The notes: generated by a model not told the origin, from the letters alone. A stretch of 64,000 nt of DNA from Pseudomonas parakoreensis (GCF_021602155.1 NZ_BQHY01000024.1:1-64000); one strand, 5' to 3'; shown: positions 35,541-47,159, counted from the first letter of the stretch. Numbers and translations are program-made.

Positions 35541-36431
35541 TTAGCCTGGAGTCCCTGGCAGATCGATTTGCGCATCCAGCAAGGCCATGAAAGCCCTTGC
35601 CGCATTCGACAGCGTCCGTTCGGTGTGCACGATATAGCCTAGCTGGCGACTGAGCTGTATGCCCGGCAAAGGTATGCGCGCCACCTGTTCGTCAAGCATG
35701 GTACGGGGCAGAACACTCCAGGCCAGTCCAATGGACACCATCATCTTGATGGTTTCCAGGTAGTTGGTGCTCATGGCGATGTTCGGCGTCAGCCCTTGGG
35801 CTTCGAACAAGCGTTGGACAATGTGATGAGTAAAGGTGTTGCCGCCGGGAAAAACTGCCGGATGACCGGCAACGTCCGCCAGGCTCACGGCGCCATTGCT
35901 GATCAGCGAATGCTCCGGCGCTACCACGAAATCCAGCGGGTCGTCCCACACCGGCGTGGCTTTGACCAGCGTGTGCGGCTCCGGGGCCAGAGTGATTACC
36001 GCCAGCTCGGCGCGGCCGTGGAGAATTTCCTCGTAGGCCACTTCCGAATCGAGGAACTGAATATCCAGCGCCACTTGTGGGTAACGGCGGGTGAACTCCC
36101 TCAAGAGTGGCGGCAAACGGTGCAGGCCGATGTGGTGACTGGTGGCCAGGGTCAGGCGACCGCTGACTTCACCGGTCAGGTTGGTCAGGGCGCGACGCGT
36201 GTCGTCCAGCACGTTGAGAATCTGGTAGGCCCGGGGCAGCAGAGCGCGGCCGGCTTCGGTCAGGCCGACTTCACGACCCAGGCGGTCGAACAGGCGCACG
36301 TTCAATTGTTGCTCCAGCCCGGCGATGCGTTTGCTGATCGCCGGTTGGGTCAGGTGCAGGCGTTCCCCGGCGCCGGAGAAGCTGCCAGTCTCGGCGATGG
36401 CGATAAACGCATTGAGGTTGGCCAGATCCAT
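35541..36431 (-). CDS. LysR-family regulator divergent from leuC
   Basis: A 296-residue LysR-type regulator. The winged helix-turn-helix occupies the first 60 residues (FIAIAETGSFSGAGERLHLT, QPAISKRIAGLEQQL), followed by the co-inducer domain. It is divergent from leuCD with about 140 bases between, the usual arrangement for a regulator of the neighbouring operon; control of leuCD is inference from position. The AT-rich region 36460-36500 probably contains the operator. Confidence 0.92.
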   Translation of the reverse strand: MDLANLNAFIAIAETGSFSGAGERLHLTQPAISKRIAGLEQQLNVRLFDRLGREVGLTEAGRALLPRAYQILNVLDDTRRALTNLTGEVSGRLTLATSHHIGLHRLPPLLREFTRRYPQVALDIQFLDSEVAYEEILHGRAELAVITLAPEPHTLVKATPVWDDPLDFVVAPEHSLISNGAVSLADVAGHPAVFPGGNTFTHHIVQRLFEAQGLTPNIAMSTNYLETIKMMVSIGLAWSVLPRTMLDEQVARIPLPGIQLSRQLGYIVHTERTLSNAARAFMALLDAQIDLPGTPG

Positions 36432-36572
36432 GGTTCGTATTCCAGTTGGTTATCCAAAGCATAAAAAATATGAATTTGAGTTATTTAATGTAACCCCATA
36501 GGATCGGCCTCACAAGCCAAAGGGTTATTGATAAGCCCAGGGCATAGAAACAAGCTGATGAGGAACCGTCTG

Positions 36573-37991
36573 ATGGCCGGCAAAACGCTCTACGACAAGC
36601 TCTGGGATTCGCATTTGGTCAAGCAGCGCGACGATGGCTCGGCGCTGATCTATATCGATCGTCACATCATCCACGAAGTGACCTCGCCGCAAGCCTTCGA
36701 AGGCCTGCGTCTGGCCGGGCGCAAGCCGTGGCGCATCGATGCCAACATCGCGACCCCGGACCACAACGTACCGACCACGCCAGAACGCAAGGGCGGCATC
36801 ACGGCCATTGCCGACCAGGTCTCGCGTTTGCAGGTTCAGACCCTCGATGACAACTGTGATGAGTACGGCATCGTCGAGTTCAAGATGAACGACATCCGTC
36901 AGGGCATCGTCCACGTGATCAGCCCGGAGCAGGGCGCAACCTTGCCGGGCATGACCGTGGTCTGCGGCGACTCGCACACCTCGACCCACGGCGCCTTCGG
37001 TGCCTTGGCGCACGGGATCGGCACTTCCGAGGTCGAGCACGTGCTCGCCACCCAGTGCCTGGTCGCCAAGAAGATGAAAAACATGCTGGTGCGCGTCGAG
37101 GGCCAGTTGCCGTTCGGCGTGACCGCCAAAGACATCGTCCTCGCGGTGATCGGCAAGATCGGCACCGCCGGCGGTAACGGCCATGCCATCGAATTCGCCG
37201 GCAGCGCGATTCGTGATCTGTCCGTCGAAGGCCGCATGACCATCTGCAACATGTCCATCGAAGCCGGCGCCCGCGTGGGTCTGGTGGCAGCGGATGAAAA
37301 GACCGTCGAGTACGTCAAGGGCCGTCCGTTTGCGCCGAAAGGCGCGCAGTGGGATCAGGCGGTTGAAGCCTGGAAAGACCTGGTCTCCGACGCCGATGCC
37401 AAGTTCGACACCGTGGTTGAACTCGACGCTGCGCAGATCAAGCCGCAAGTCAGCTGGGGCACTTCGCCTGAAATGGTGCTGGCCGTTGATCAGAACGTGC
37501 CGGATCCAGCCAAAGAGATGGATCTGGTCAAGCGTGACTCGATCGTCCGCGCCCTGAAATACATGGGTTTGAGCGCCAATCAGGCGATCACCGACATTCA
37601 GCTGGATCGCGTGTTCATTGGCTCCTGCACCAACTCGCGCATCGAAGACTTGCGCGCTGCAGCCGTGATTGCCAAGGGCCGCAAAGTCGCTTCGACGATC
37701 AAGCAGGCCATCGTGGTGCCGGGCTCGGGTCTGGTGAAGGCGCAGGCGGAGGCCGAAGGTCTCGACAAGATCTTCCTCGAAGCCGGTTTTGAGTGGCGTG
37801 AGCCGGGTTGCTCGATGTGCCTGGCGATGAACCCGGACCGTTTGGAGTCCGGCGAGCATTGCGCTTCGACCTCCAACCGTAACTTCGAAGGCCGTCAGGG
37901 TGCCGGTGGTCGTACCCACCTCGTGAGCCCGGCCATGGCCGCTGCGGCGGCGGTGAACGGTCGTTTCATCGACGTTCGTGAATTGATCTGA
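36573..37991 (+). CDS. leuC: 3-isopropylmalate dehydratase large subunit
   Basis: A 472-residue aconitase-family subunit that isomerises 2- to 3-isopropylmalate with LeuD. The [4Fe-4S] cysteines are in IGSCTNSR and in [24 protein letters not shown] is also typical. Start chosen at 36573 ([14 protein letters not shown]) for family agreement and a GATGAGGAACC site. leuD follows after 13 bases. Confidence 0.96.
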   Translation: MAGKTLYDKLWDSHLVKQRDDGSALIYIDRHIIHEVTSPQAFEGLRLAGRKPWRIDANIATPDHNVPTTPERKGGITAIADQVSRLQVQTLDDNCDEYGIVEFKMNDIRQGIVHVISPEQGATLPGMTVVCGDSHTSTHGAFGALAHGIGTSEVEHVLATQCLVAKKMKNMLVRVEGQLPFGVTAKDIVLAVIGKIGTAGGNGHAIEFAGSAIRDLSVEGRMTICNMSIEAGARVGLVAADEKTVEYVKGRPFAPKGAQWDQAVEAWKDLVSDADAKFDTVVELDAAQIKPQVSWGTSPEMVLAVDQNVPDPAKEMDLVKRDSIVRALKYMGLSANQAITDIQLDRVFIGSCTNSRIEDLRAAAVIAKGRKVASTIKQAIVVPGSGLVKAQAEAEGLDKIFLEAGFEWREPGCSMCLAMNPDRLESGEHCASTSNRNFEGRQGAGGRTHLVSPAMAAAAAVNGRFIDVRELI

Positions 37992-38004
37992 AGGAGAGCG
38001 CAGC

Positions 38005-38649
38005 ATGAAAGCTTTTACCCAGCACACTGGTCTTGTCGCGCCTCTGGATCGTGCCAACGTCGACACCGACCAGATCATTCCCAAGCAGTTCTTGAAATCG
38101 ATCAAGCGCACCGGTTTCGGCCCGAACCTGTTCGACGAGTGGCGTTACCTGGATGTCGGCCAGCCGTATCAGGACAACTCCAAGCGCCCGTTGAACAAGG
38201 ACTTCGTGCTCAACGCCGAGCGCTATCAAGGCGCCAGCGTGTTGCTGGCCCGTGAGAACTTCGGTTGCGGCTCCAGCCGTGAACACGCCCCGTGGGCGCT
38301 GGAAGAATACGGTTTCCGCAGCATCATCGCGCCGAGCTACGCCGACATCTTCTTTAACAACAGCTTCAAGAACGGCTTGCTGCCGATCATTCTGAGCGAC
38401 GCTGAAGTTGATGAGCTGTTCAAGCAGGTCGAGGCCGCGCCGGGCTATCAATTGCAGATCGATCTGCACGAGCAGACCGTGACCAGCCCGAACGGCAAGG
38501 TGTACCACTTCGAGATCGACGCGTTCCGCAAGCATTGCCTGCTCAATGGTCTGGATGATATCGGCCTGACCTTGCAGGACGGCGATGCGATTGCCGCGTT
38601 CGAGGCCAAGCATCGTGTGAGCCAGCCGTGGTTGTTTCGCGACGCGTGA
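38005..38649 (+). CDS. leuD: 3-isopropylmalate dehydratase small subunit
   Basis: A 214-residue partner of LeuC. Diagnostic segments: [20 protein letters not shown] near the N-terminus and [16 protein letters not shown]. An AAGGAGAGC ribosome site precedes it. Length typical. It ends before a REP pair that separates it from the methyltransferase gene. Confidence 0.96.
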   Translation: MKAFTQHTGLVAPLDRANVDTDQIIPKQFLKSIKRTGFGPNLFDEWRYLDVGQPYQDNSKRPLNKDFVLNAERYQGASVLLARENFGCGSSREHAPWALEEYGFRSIIAPSYADIFFNNSFKNGLLPIILSDAEVDELFKQVEAAPGYQLQIDLHEQTVTSPNGKVYHFEIDAFRKHCLLNGLDDIGLTLQDGDAIAAFEAKHRVSQPWLFRDA

Positions 38650-38670
38650 GATTGATTTAGTCAGGGCTGG

Positions 38671-38750
38671 CCCCATCGCTGGCAAGCCAGCTCCCACAGG
38701 TTTTGTGAACGCTGCAAATCAATGTGGGAACTGGCTTGCCAGCGATGAGG
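38671..38750. repeat. REP pair, GCTGGCTTGCCAGCGATG family
   Basis: CCATCGCTGGCAAGCCAGCT faces AACTGGCTTGCCAGCGATG, in the gap between leuD and the methyltransferase gene. Confidence 0.85.
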
Positions 38751-38786
38751 CTGGAACAGGCATCCCAAGATCAAAAGGAAGTCCCT

Positions 38787-39554
38787 ATGACCAGCACCGC
38801 CCAGCACAGCCAGGTCGTACAAAAGCAATTCGGTGAACAGGCCGCCGCCTACCTGAGCAGCGCCGTTCACGCTCAAGGCACCGAATTCGCGCTGCTACAG
38901 GCTGAACTGGCCGGGCAGGGCGCGGCCCGGGTGCTGGACCTGGGGTGCGGCGCCGGTCATGTGAGTTTTCATGTGGCACCACTGGTCAAGGAAGTGGTGG
39001 CCTACGACCTGTCGCAGCAAATGCTCGATGTGGTCGCCGCCGCAGCGGTTGATCGCGGTTTTGCCAACATCTCCACGGTCAACGGCGCCGCCGAGCGTCT
39101 GCCGTTTGCCGATGGCGAATTCGATTTCGTGTTCAGCCGTTATTCGGCGCACCATTGGAGCGACCTCGGCGTAGCCCTGCGCGAAGTGCGTCGGGTGCTG
39201 AAACCGGGTGGTGTGGCGGCGTTCGTTGACGTGTTGTCACCGGGCAGCCCGCTGTTCGACACCTATCTGCAGAGCGTTGAAGTGCTGCGCGACACCAGCC
39301 ATGTGCGCGATTATTCTGCCGGCGAGTGGTTGCGTCAGGTCAGCGAGGCCGGGCTGCATACCCGCAGCACCACGCGTCAGCGTCTGCGTCTGGAGTACAA
39401 CAGCTGGGTCGAGCGCATGCGCACGCCCGAGGTGATGCGCGCGGCGATTCGCCAGTTGCAGCAGTCCATGGGCAACGAAGTGCGCGAATATTTTGAGATT
39501 GATGCCAACGGCTCGTTCAGTACAGATGTAATCGTATTGATGGCTGAGCGATAA
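38787..39554 (+). CDS. Class I SAM-dependent methyltransferase
   Basis: A 255-residue soluble methyltransferase of the Methyltransf_11 type (YafE-like). Motif I is VLDLGCGAGHVSFHVAP, motif II/III regions include VVAYDLSQQML, AERLPFADGEFDFVFSRYSA and the post-motif VRRVLKPGGVAAFVD. The substrate is unknown. It lies between leuD and leuB in the same direction, but with a REP element upstream and an AAAGGAAGT ribosome site, so it may be an independent insertion into an ancestral leu operon. Its start is set at 38787; an upstream in-frame ATG lies inside the REP. Confidence 0.88.
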   Translation: MTSTAQHSQVVQKQFGEQAAAYLSSAVHAQGTEFALLQAELAGQGAARVLDLGCGAGHVSFHVAPLVKEVVAYDLSQQMLDVVAAAAVDRGFANISTVNGAAERLPFADGEFDFVFSRYSAHHWSDLGVALREVRRVLKPGGVAAFVDVLSPGSPLFDTYLQSVEVLRDTSHVRDYSAGEWLRQVSEAGLHTRSTTRQRLRLEYNSWVERMRTPEVMRAAIRQLQQSMGNEVREYFEIDANGSFSTDVIVLMAER

Positions 39555-39608
39555 GAATTTTTCCGGGCGCGCCCTGAGTGGCGCACCGACTGATGACATG
39601 AGGAAAGC

Positions 39609-40691
<1,083 letters not shown>

Positions 40692-40757
40692 TCTCTCGGG
40701 CCCGCTGCGAAATTCAATACAAAGCAGCGGCCCACTTTTCAAGAAGGTGTAGTTGCG

Positions 40758-41870
40758 ATGAAACGTGTAGGTCTGATCGGTTGGCGCGGCATGGTCGGTT
40801 CCGTGCTCATGCAGCGGATGCTGGAAGAGCAGGATTTCGATCTTATCGAGCCGGTGTTTTTCACCACTTCCAATGTCGGTGGCCAAGGCCCGTCCGTGGG
40901 CAAGGACATTGCTCCGCTCAAGGACGCTTACAGCATTGAAGAGCTGAAAACCCTCGACGTGATCCTGACCTGCCAGGGCGGCGACTACACCAGCGAAGTG
41001 TTCCCGAAGCTGCGCGAAGCCGGCTGGCAGGGTTACTGGATCGACGCGGCGTCCAGCCTGCGCATGAACGATGACGCGGTCATCATTCTCGATCCGGTCA
41101 ACCGCAAGGTCATCGACCAGCAACTGGACGCGGGTACCAAAAACTACATCGGCGGCAACTGCACCGTCAGCCTGATGCTGATGGGCCTGGGCGGTCTGTT
41201 CGAAGCCGGTCTGGTCGAGTGGATGAGCGCCATGACCTATCAGGCGGCCTCCGGCGCCGGCGCACAGAACATGCGTGAACTGATCAAGCAGATGGGCGCG
41301 ACCCACGCTGCGGTGGCCGATCAACTGGCCGATCCGGCCAGCGCGATCCTCGACATCGACCGTCGCGTGGCCGAAGCCATGCGCAGCGACGCGTACCCGA
41401 CCGAGAACTTCGGCGTACCGCTGGCCGGCAGCCTGATCCCGTGGATCGACAAGGAACTGCCGAACGGCCAGAGCCGTGAAGAGTGGAAGGCCCAGGCCGA
41501 GACCAACAAGATCCTTGGTCGCTTCAAGAGCCCGATCCCGGTCGACGGTATCTGCGTGCGCATCGGCGCCATGCGTTGCCACAGCCAGGCACTGACCATC
41601 AAGCTGAACAAAGACGTGCCGATCGCTGATATCGAAGGGCTGATCAGCCAGCACAACCCTTGGGTCAAACTGGTGCCGAACAACCGCGACATCAGCATGC
41701 AGGAGCTCAGCCCGACCAAGGTCACCGGCACCCTGAACGTCCCGGTGGGTCGTCTGCGCAAGCTGAACATGGGTTCGCAATTCGTCGGTGCCTTCACCGT
41801 CGGCGACCAACTGCTGTGGGGCGCGGCCGAACCGCTGCGTCGCATGCTGCGGATCCTGCTGGAACGTTGA
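40758..41870 (+). CDS. asd: Aspartate-semialdehyde dehydrogenase
   Basis: A 370-residue enzyme reducing aspartyl phosphate to the semialdehyde for lysine, threonine, methionine and diaminopimelate synthesis. The catalytic Cys is residue 135 in [17 protein letters not shown]; the dinucleotide motif [17 protein letters not shown] is N-terminal; the late catalytic His is in [16 protein letters not shown]. It follows leuB by 66 bases. An imperfect terminator follows. Confidence 0.97.
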   Translation: MKRVGLIGWRGMVGSVLMQRMLEEQDFDLIEPVFFTTSNVGGQGPSVGKDIAPLKDAYSIEELKTLDVILTCQGGDYTSEVFPKLREAGWQGYWIDAASSLRMNDDAVIILDPVNRKVIDQQLDAGTKNYIGGNCTVSLMLMGLGGLFEAGLVEWMSAMTYQAASGAGAQNMRELIKQMGATHAAVADQLADPASAILDIDRRVAEAMRSDAYPTENFGVPLAGSLIPWIDKELPNGQSREEWKAQAETNKILGRFKSPIPVDGICVRIGAMRCHSQALTIKLNKDVPIADIEGLISQHNPWVKLVPNNRDISMQELSPTKVTGTLNVPVGRLRKLNMGSQFVGAFTVGDQLLWGAAEPLRRMLRILLER

Positions 41871-41888
41871 TCGCTTGATGCAATGAAA

Positions 41889-41922
41889 GAACCCGTGCCT
41901 TGTGAGAGGTGCGGGTTTTTTT
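41889..41922 (+). terminator. Terminator after asd
   Basis: AACCCGTGCCTT and AGGTGCGGGTTTTTTT form a slightly imperfect stem with a T run. Confidence 0.75.
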
Positions 41923-41950
41923 ATGCCTTGGATTTTCGGGTATCAGCTCT

Positions 41951-42056
41951 GGCCTCATCGCTGGCAAGCCAGCTCCCACAGGTTTCAGGTGTGTACAAAT
42001 ATCTGTGTCCCACACTGACCACTGTGGGAGCTGGCTTGCCAGCGATGAGGCCGGTC
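41951..42056. repeat. REP pair, GCTGGCTTGCCAGCGATG family
   Basis: CTCATCGCTGGCAAGCCAGC faces GCTGGCTTGCCAGCGATGAG between asd and its paralogue. Confidence 0.88.
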
Positions 42057-42142
42057 AGGCGGCACAAATCCCCGGCAGAAATTGCCTGCATGGCAGTCAC
42101 CCGGTAAAGTGCCGCTCCCCCCGTTTCGCCAGAGGTAGAACC

Positions 42143-43153
42143 ATGACCCAGACCCTAGATATTGCCGTCGTCGGCGCCACCGGTACTGTCGGCGAAACCC
42201 TCGTACAGATTCTCGAAGAACGCGACTTTCCGGTCGGTAACCTGCACCTGCTGGCCAGCAGCGAATCCGCTGGCAGCTCGGTGCTGTTTCGCAACAAAAA
42301 CGTGCGCGTGCGCGAAGTCGACGAGTTCGATTTCAGCAAGGTCAAACTGGTGTTTTTCGCCGCGGGCGCTGCCGTTTCCCTGAGCTACGCGGCGCGTGCC
42401 CACGCGGCCGGTTGCTCGCTGATCGACCTGTCCGGCGCATTGCCGGCCGAGCAGGCGCCGCAAGTGGTGCCGGAAGCCAACGCCGAGGTCATCGCCGGTC
42501 TGACCGCGCCGTTCCAGGTCAGCAGCCCAAGCCCGTCGGCGACGACGCTGGCTGTGGTGCTGGCGCCGCTGCTCGACTTGCTCGACCTGCAATACGTCAA
42601 CGTCACCGCCAATCTCGCCGTCTCCGCGCAAGGTCGCGAAGCCGTGACCGAGCTGGCGCGGCAGACCGCCGAGTTGCTGAATATGCGTCCGCTGGAGCCG
42701 ACCTTCTTCGATCGGCAGATGGCCTTCAACCTGCTGGCCCAGGTCGGTACGCCGGACGCTCAAGGCCACACGCTGCTGGAAAAACGCCTGGTGCGCGAGC
42801 TGCGTCAGGTGTTGGCGCAGCCTTTATTAAAGATTTCCGCTACTTGCGTTCAAGCCCCGGTGTTTTTTGGCGATAGCTATAGCGTGACCTTGCAGTCAGC
42901 GAGCGCGGTCGACCTGGAAAAGGTCAACGCCGCACTTGAAGACGCACCCGGCATCGAGCTGGTTGAAGCGGGCGATTACCCGACGGCGGTGGGTGACGCG
43001 GTGGGGCAGGACGTTGTCTATGTTGGCCGTGTGCGCGCCGGTGTCGACGACCCGGCGGAACTTAATCTGTGGCTGACGTCAGATAACGTACGCAAAGGCG
43101 CGGCCCTCAACGCTGTGCAGGTTGCTGAATTGTTGATAAAAGACCTGCTGTAA
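42143..43153 (+). CDS. Cys-less aspartate-semialdehyde dehydrogenase paralogue (Usg-like)
   Basis: A 336-residue member of the ASADH superfamily with an intact N-terminal dinucleotide motif (VGATGTVGETLVQILEERDF). At the position of the catalytic NCTT of true Asd it has SPSPSATT and no cysteine, so it should not catalyse the normal reaction; this resembles the Usg group. It lies directly downstream of the true asd, separated by a terminator and a REP pair, and upstream of fimV. The start at 42143 follows AGAGGTAGAACC; the open frame upstream is REP sequence. Function unknown. Confidence 0.8.
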   Translation: MTQTLDIAVVGATGTVGETLVQILEERDFPVGNLHLLASSESAGSSVLFRNKNVRVREVDEFDFSKVKLVFFAAGAAVSLSYAARAHAAGCSLIDLSGALPAEQAPQVVPEANAEVIAGLTAPFQVSSPSPSATTLAVVLAPLLDLLDLQYVNVTANLAVSAQGREAVTELARQTAELLNMRPLEPTFFDRQMAFNLLAQVGTPDAQGHTLLEKRLVRELRQVLAQPLLKISATCVQAPVFFGDSYSVTLQSASAVDLEKVNAALEDAPGIELVEAGDYPTAVGDAVGQDVVYVGRVRAGVDDPAELNLWLTSDNVRKGAALNAVQVAELLIKDLL

Positions 43154-43361
43154 AAGATACTTGGCAACAATTTGTCGACTGATTCTAGGTGAGCGCTATG
43201 CTTGCCCGGAGCACTTGATAACGTGTCACCCTCCGGGACTTTCCGGGGCATCAAAGAAATGATCGCGCGCGGCATGTGTCGTCGTCGCGCGCAATGCCTT
43301 ACGGCAGCGGCAATCAACATCTTCTCGCTGGCCGAGGAACGTTCAAACAAAGGATGAGGCT

Positions 43362-45995
43362 ATGGTTCAAGTTCGCAAACTGGTGTTAGCAATAGCGGCC
43401 GCCTCGGCGCTGTCCTCCGGTATGGCGCATGCCCTCGGGCTCGGGGAGCTGACCCTGAAGTCGACCCTGAACCAGCCGCTGGTGGCCGAGATCGAGTTAC
43501 TCGACGTCAAGGATCTCACCGCTGCCGAAGTGGTGCCGAGCCTGGCTTCACCCGAAGATTTCGCCAAGGCCGGTGTTGATCGCCAGGCCTTCCTCAACGA
43601 CCTGACGTTCACCCCGGTGCTCAACGCCAGCGGCAAAAGTGTGCTGCGCGTGACGTCGAGCAAGCCGCTGTCGGAACCGATGGTGAAATTCCTCGTGCAG
43701 GTGATGTGGCCGAATGGCCGTCTGCTGCGCGATTACAGTGTGCTGCTGGATCCGTCGAAATTCTCGCCACAGACCGCTGACGCCGCCGCGCAACCGGCGC
43801 CGTCGCAGACCATCACCGCACCGACCACCGGCGCCACGCACCCGAATCAGTACACCACCACGCCGCGCGATACCCTGTGGGAGATCGCCGCGAAGGCGCG
43901 CACTGGCGGCTCCGTGCAGCAAACCATGCTGGCGATTCAGGCGCTGAATCCGGATGCGTTCATCGACGGCAACATCAACCGGCTGAAAACCGGTCAAGTG
44001 TTGCGTCTGCCGGACTCGGTGGAAAGCACCGCGCTGCCACAATCGAAAGCGATTGCCGAAGTTGCCGCGCAGAACGAAGCCTGGCGTCAGGGTCGTCGCT
44101 ATGTGGCCAAGCCGGGTACCGGCCAGCAGCAGCTCGACGCAACCAAGCGTGGTCGCAGCAATGCCGGCACCGGCCAGAATGCCAAAGACAACTTGAGCCT
44201 GGTCTCCGCCGAAAGTGCCAAGGCCCGGGGTAAAGGCCCGGCCGGCGATGCCAAGGCCTTGAGCAACCAGTTGGCGGTGACTCAGGAAAGCCTCGACACG
44301 ACCCGTCGTGACAACGAGGAACTGAAAAGCCGCATGGCTGATCTGCAAAGTCAGCTGGACAAGCTGCAGCGCCTGATCGAGCTGAAGAATAATCAGCTGG
44401 CGAAAATGCAGGCCGACGGTACCGGTGCCGCGCCAGCTGCCAACGCCGCTGTGCCGGCGATCACTGCTGAGCTGGCCGCCACTCCGCCGGCGACCCCGGC
44501 AGAAGCTGCACCCACCCCGGAATCGGCGATTGCGCCACCGGTCGACACGCCTGCCGAGACGCCAGTGGTTGCGCCAAAACCGGTGGTCGATGAAGACAAA
44601 ACCTTCAATGAACTGCTGACCAATCCGATCCTGCTGGGTCTGATCGGCGGCGGTGCGGTGGTGTTGCTGCTTCTGCTGTTGCTGCTGGCCCGTCGCCGCA
44701 AAGCCCAGCAGGAAGCCGAGAAACACCTGCGCATGGCCCGCGCTTTGGCTGAAGAGCAGGAGTTCTCTGCCGAGCAGGATCTGCCGGAAAGCAGTTTCGA
44801 AGGTCTGGAAACACCTGCCGCCAGCGTCAAGCTCAACACCCCGGCACCCGCACCAGCGCCTGCTGCGGTAGTGGCTCCGGTGGTGATGGCCGAGCCGATT
44901 GCTGCGCCATTGGTCGCGCCGGCCGCCGAGCGTTCCGATGACGTGCTGGACAAAGCTCAGTCGCACATCAATGCCGGTCGCCTGAATCAGGCCGCCGCGC
45001 TGCTGGAAGAGGGCGTCAGCCTTGAGCCGCAACGCAGTGATCTGCGCCTGAAACTGATGGAAGTCTATGGTCAGCAGGGTGACCGCGATGCGTTCGTCGG
45101 TCAGGAGCGTCAACTGGTGGCCAATGGCGACAACTTCGCCAAGGTCGAAGAACTGAAAAAGCGCTTCCCGGCCATGGCTGTAGTCGCGGTCGCTGGTCTG
45201 GCTGCAGCGGCCGCCGCCGCTGAACTCGATGCGCAATACGTCAAGGAGCTGCTGCTTGACGAGCCCGAGGCGCCTGCACCTGAGCCGGCGGCAGACGATC
45301 TGGACAGCGCGTTCGACCTGAGTCTGGACGATCTCGATAACATTACCCCGGTTGAGCCTGCGCCTGTTGTCGCACCTGAAGCACCAGTGGAGCTGGACGA
45401 GTTTCCGGCTGACGACGATCTGAGCTTTGAGTCGGTGCTGCAACAGCAGACCGAGATCAAAGAGAACCTCGACGACCTGTCGGACTTCGACCTCGATCTG
45501 GACCTCGGTGCCGAGCCTGCGCCAGCCTCGATGGCTGACCTGGCGGACGATGACTTCCTGCTGGATCTGGACGAAGGCGTGAAAGACCTGTCGCCGGCCG
45601 AGCCTGTGGTCGCCAACGAAGTGCCACAGGACGATCTGGAGCTGCCCGCCGATTTCGATCTGTCGCTGGCCGACGAGATGGACACCAACCCGGCCGAACC
45701 GGATGCCTTCGCGGCAGAGTTGGATGACGTCAACGCCGAGCTGGATCGTCTGTCGCAGAGCATCACCGAGCCGACCTTCACCGAAGCCGACGCAGCCATG
45801 GGTGGTGATCTGGGCGAAGATGACTTCGACTTCCTCGCCGGCACCGACGAAGCCGCCACCAAGCTCGATCTGGCCCAGGCCTACATCGACATGGGCGACA
45901 ATGACGGCGCGCGCGACATCCTCAACGAGGTGTTGACCGAGGGGGATGAGAAGCAGCGGGGCGAGGCCAAGGAAATGCTTTCGCACCTGGCTTGA
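43362..45995 (+). CDS. fimV: Motility/pilus assembly hub protein FimV
   Basis: An 877-residue inner-membrane protein. Signal peptide (ending near AHA), FimV N-terminal domain (LGLGELTLKSTLNQPLVAEI), a LysM peptidoglycan-binding domain about 165-222 (DTLWEIAAKARTGG), a coiled coil about 305-350, one transmembrane helix about 421-441, a Pro/Ala-rich linker, a TPR-like region about 525-600, a long acidic low-complexity region about 645-800 and the conserved C-terminal FimV helix-turn-helix repeat (KLDLAQAYIDMGDNDGARDI). It organises type IV pilus assembly, twitching and polar localisation. Confidence 0.93.
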   Translation: MVQVRKLVLAIAAASALSSGMAHALGLGELTLKSTLNQPLVAEIELLDVKDLTAAEVVPSLASPEDFAKAGVDRQAFLNDLTFTPVLNASGKSVLRVTSSKPLSEPMVKFLVQVMWPNGRLLRDYSVLLDPSKFSPQTADAAAQPAPSQTITAPTTGATHPNQYTTTPRDTLWEIAAKARTGGSVQQTMLAIQALNPDAFIDGNINRLKTGQVLRLPDSVESTALPQSKAIAEVAAQNEAWRQGRRYVAKPGTGQQQLDATKRGRSNAGTGQNAKDNLSLVSAESAKARGKGPAGDAKALSNQLAVTQESLDTTRRDNEELKSRMADLQSQLDKLQRLIELKNNQLAKMQADGTGAAPAANAAVPAITAELAATPPATPAEAAPTPESAIAPPVDTPAETPVVAPKPVVDEDKTFNELLTNPILLGLIGGGAVVLLLLLLLLARRRKAQQEAEKHLRMARALAEEQEFSAEQDLPESSFEGLETPAASVKLNTPAPAPAPAAVVAPVVMAEPIAAPLVAPAAERSDDVLDKAQSHINAGRLNQAAALLEEGVSLEPQRSDLRLKLMEVYGQQGDRDAFVGQERQLVANGDNFAKVEELKKRFPAMAVVAVAGLAAAAAAAELDAQYVKELLLDEPEAPAPEPAADDLDSAFDLSLDDLDNITPVEPAPVVAPEAPVELDEFPADDDLSFESVLQQQTEIKENLDDLSDFDLDLDLGAEPAPASMADLADDDFLLDLDEGVKDLSPAEPVVANEVPQDDLELPADFDLSLADEMDTNPAEPDAFAAELDDVNAELDRLSQSITEPTFTEADAAMGGDLGEDDFDFLAGTDEAATKLDLAQAYIDMGDNDGARDILNEVLTEGDEKQRGEAKEMLSHLA

Positions 45996-46008
45996 GTCAG
46001 CGGTAAAT

Positions 46009-46046
46009 CAAAAACGGCAGCCCGATCAAGGCTGCCGTTTTTGTTT
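46009..46046 (+). terminator. Terminator after fimV
   Basis: AAAAACGGCAGCC and GGCTGCCGTTTTTG form a perfect stem with A and T runs. Confidence 0.9.
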
Positions 46047-46076
46047 GGGCAGAATTTAGTGGCGGCTGTGCAATCG

Positions 46077-46152
46077 CCATCGCTGGCAAGCCAGCTCCCA
46101 CCGGTATTGCATGCGCTGCAGAAACTGTGGGAGCTGGCTTGCCAGCGATGGG
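46077..46152. repeat. REP pair, GCTGGCTTGCCAGCGATG family
   Basis: CCATCGCTGGCAAGCCAGCT faces AGCTGGCTTGCCAGCGATGG between the fimV terminator and truA. Confidence 0.88.
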
Positions 46153-46239
46153 GCCGGATCGGTCAACACAGAACTGACTGGCATCCCCGACCCACAGCCT
46201 TATAATGCCCGCCTTTGTACATCAGCAGGCTGTCCCACC

Positions 46240-47094
46240 TTGGCAAACATAGATAATCCGGCCGCCGAAATGGCACCCGAAGGCTTTTACCGCGTGGCAC
46301 TGGGCGTCGAGTACAAAGGCTCGCGCTACAGCGGCTGGCAGCGTCAGTTGACCGGTGTGGCCACGGTGCAGGAAGAGCTTGAAAAAGCCTTGTCGAAAGT
46401 CGCCAATTCGCCGATTTCGCTGCAGTGCGCCGGTCGCACCGATGCCGGGGTGCATGCGTGCGGGCAGGTGGTGCATTTCGACACGCCGGTCGATCGTTCG
46501 CTGAAAGCCTGGGTGATGGGCGCCAATATCAATCTGCCCCACGACATCAGTGTCAGTTGGGCGCGGGTGATGCCGGCGCATTTTCATGCGCGGTTCAAAG
46601 CCATCGCCCGACGTTACCGCTATGTGATCTACAACGATCAGATTCGTCCGGCGCATCTCAATGAAGAGATCACCTGGAACCATCGCCCGCTCGACGTCGA
46701 GCGCATGGCGCAAGCTGCGCAATATCTGATCGGCACCCACGACTTCAGTGCGTTCCGTGCCGGTCAGTGCCAGGCCAAGTCGCCGATCAAGAAGATGCAT
46801 CACCTGCGCGTGACCCGGCACGGCAAGATGATCGTGCTCGATATCCGTGCCAATGCGTTCCTGCACCACATGGTGCGCAACATTGCCGGTGTGCTGATGA
46901 CCATCGGTGCCGGCGAGCGCCCGGTGGAGTGGATGAAGGAAGTGTTGGAGAGCCGAGAGCGGCGCTCCGGTGGCGTGACAGCGCATCCGTATGGGTTGTA
47001 TCTGGTGCAGGTTGAGTATCACGACGAGTTCCCGTTGCCCGAGCGTTTCATCGGGCCACATTTCCTTACGGGTTTCTCGGACCTTGACGGCTGA
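46240..47094 (+). CDS. truA: tRNA pseudouridine(38-40) synthase
   Basis: A 284-residue enzyme converting U38-U40 in tRNA anticodon stems. The catalytic Asp is in [17 protein letters not shown]; also [15 protein letters not shown] and [14 protein letters not shown]. The start is uncertain: the TTG at 46240 gives [20 protein letters not shown], while the ATG at 46270 gives [10 protein letters not shown]; neither has a strong ribosome site, and earlier starts lie inside the REP element. Confidence 0.93.
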   Translation: MANIDNPAAEMAPEGFYRVALGVEYKGSRYSGWQRQLTGVATVQEELEKALSKVANSPISLQCAGRTDAGVHACGQVVHFDTPVDRSLKAWVMGANINLPHDISVSWARVMPAHFHARFKAIARRYRYVIYNDQIRPAHLNEEITWNHRPLDVERMAQAAQYLIGTHDFSAFRAGQCQAKSPIKKMHHLRVTRHGKMIVLDIRANAFLHHMVRNIAGVLMTIGAGERPVEWMKEVLESRERRSGGVTAHPYGLYLVQVEYHDEFPLPERFIGPHFLTGFSDLDG

Positions 47095-47159
47095 CGCCTC
47101 CCGACGCTTTTGTTACCATCCGGGACTTTCCCGGTTTTTACCTTGAGGTTTTTATCGAC

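Noticed and set aside
36525-38111. A 528-codon minus-strand frame opposite leuC
   Set aside because: Mirror frame of LeuC, whose iron-sulfur cysteines and signatures are clear on the plus strand.
43548-45986. An 812-codon minus-strand frame opposite fimV
   Set aside because: Shadow frame of the FimV reading frame; no signal, motif or ribosome site supports it.
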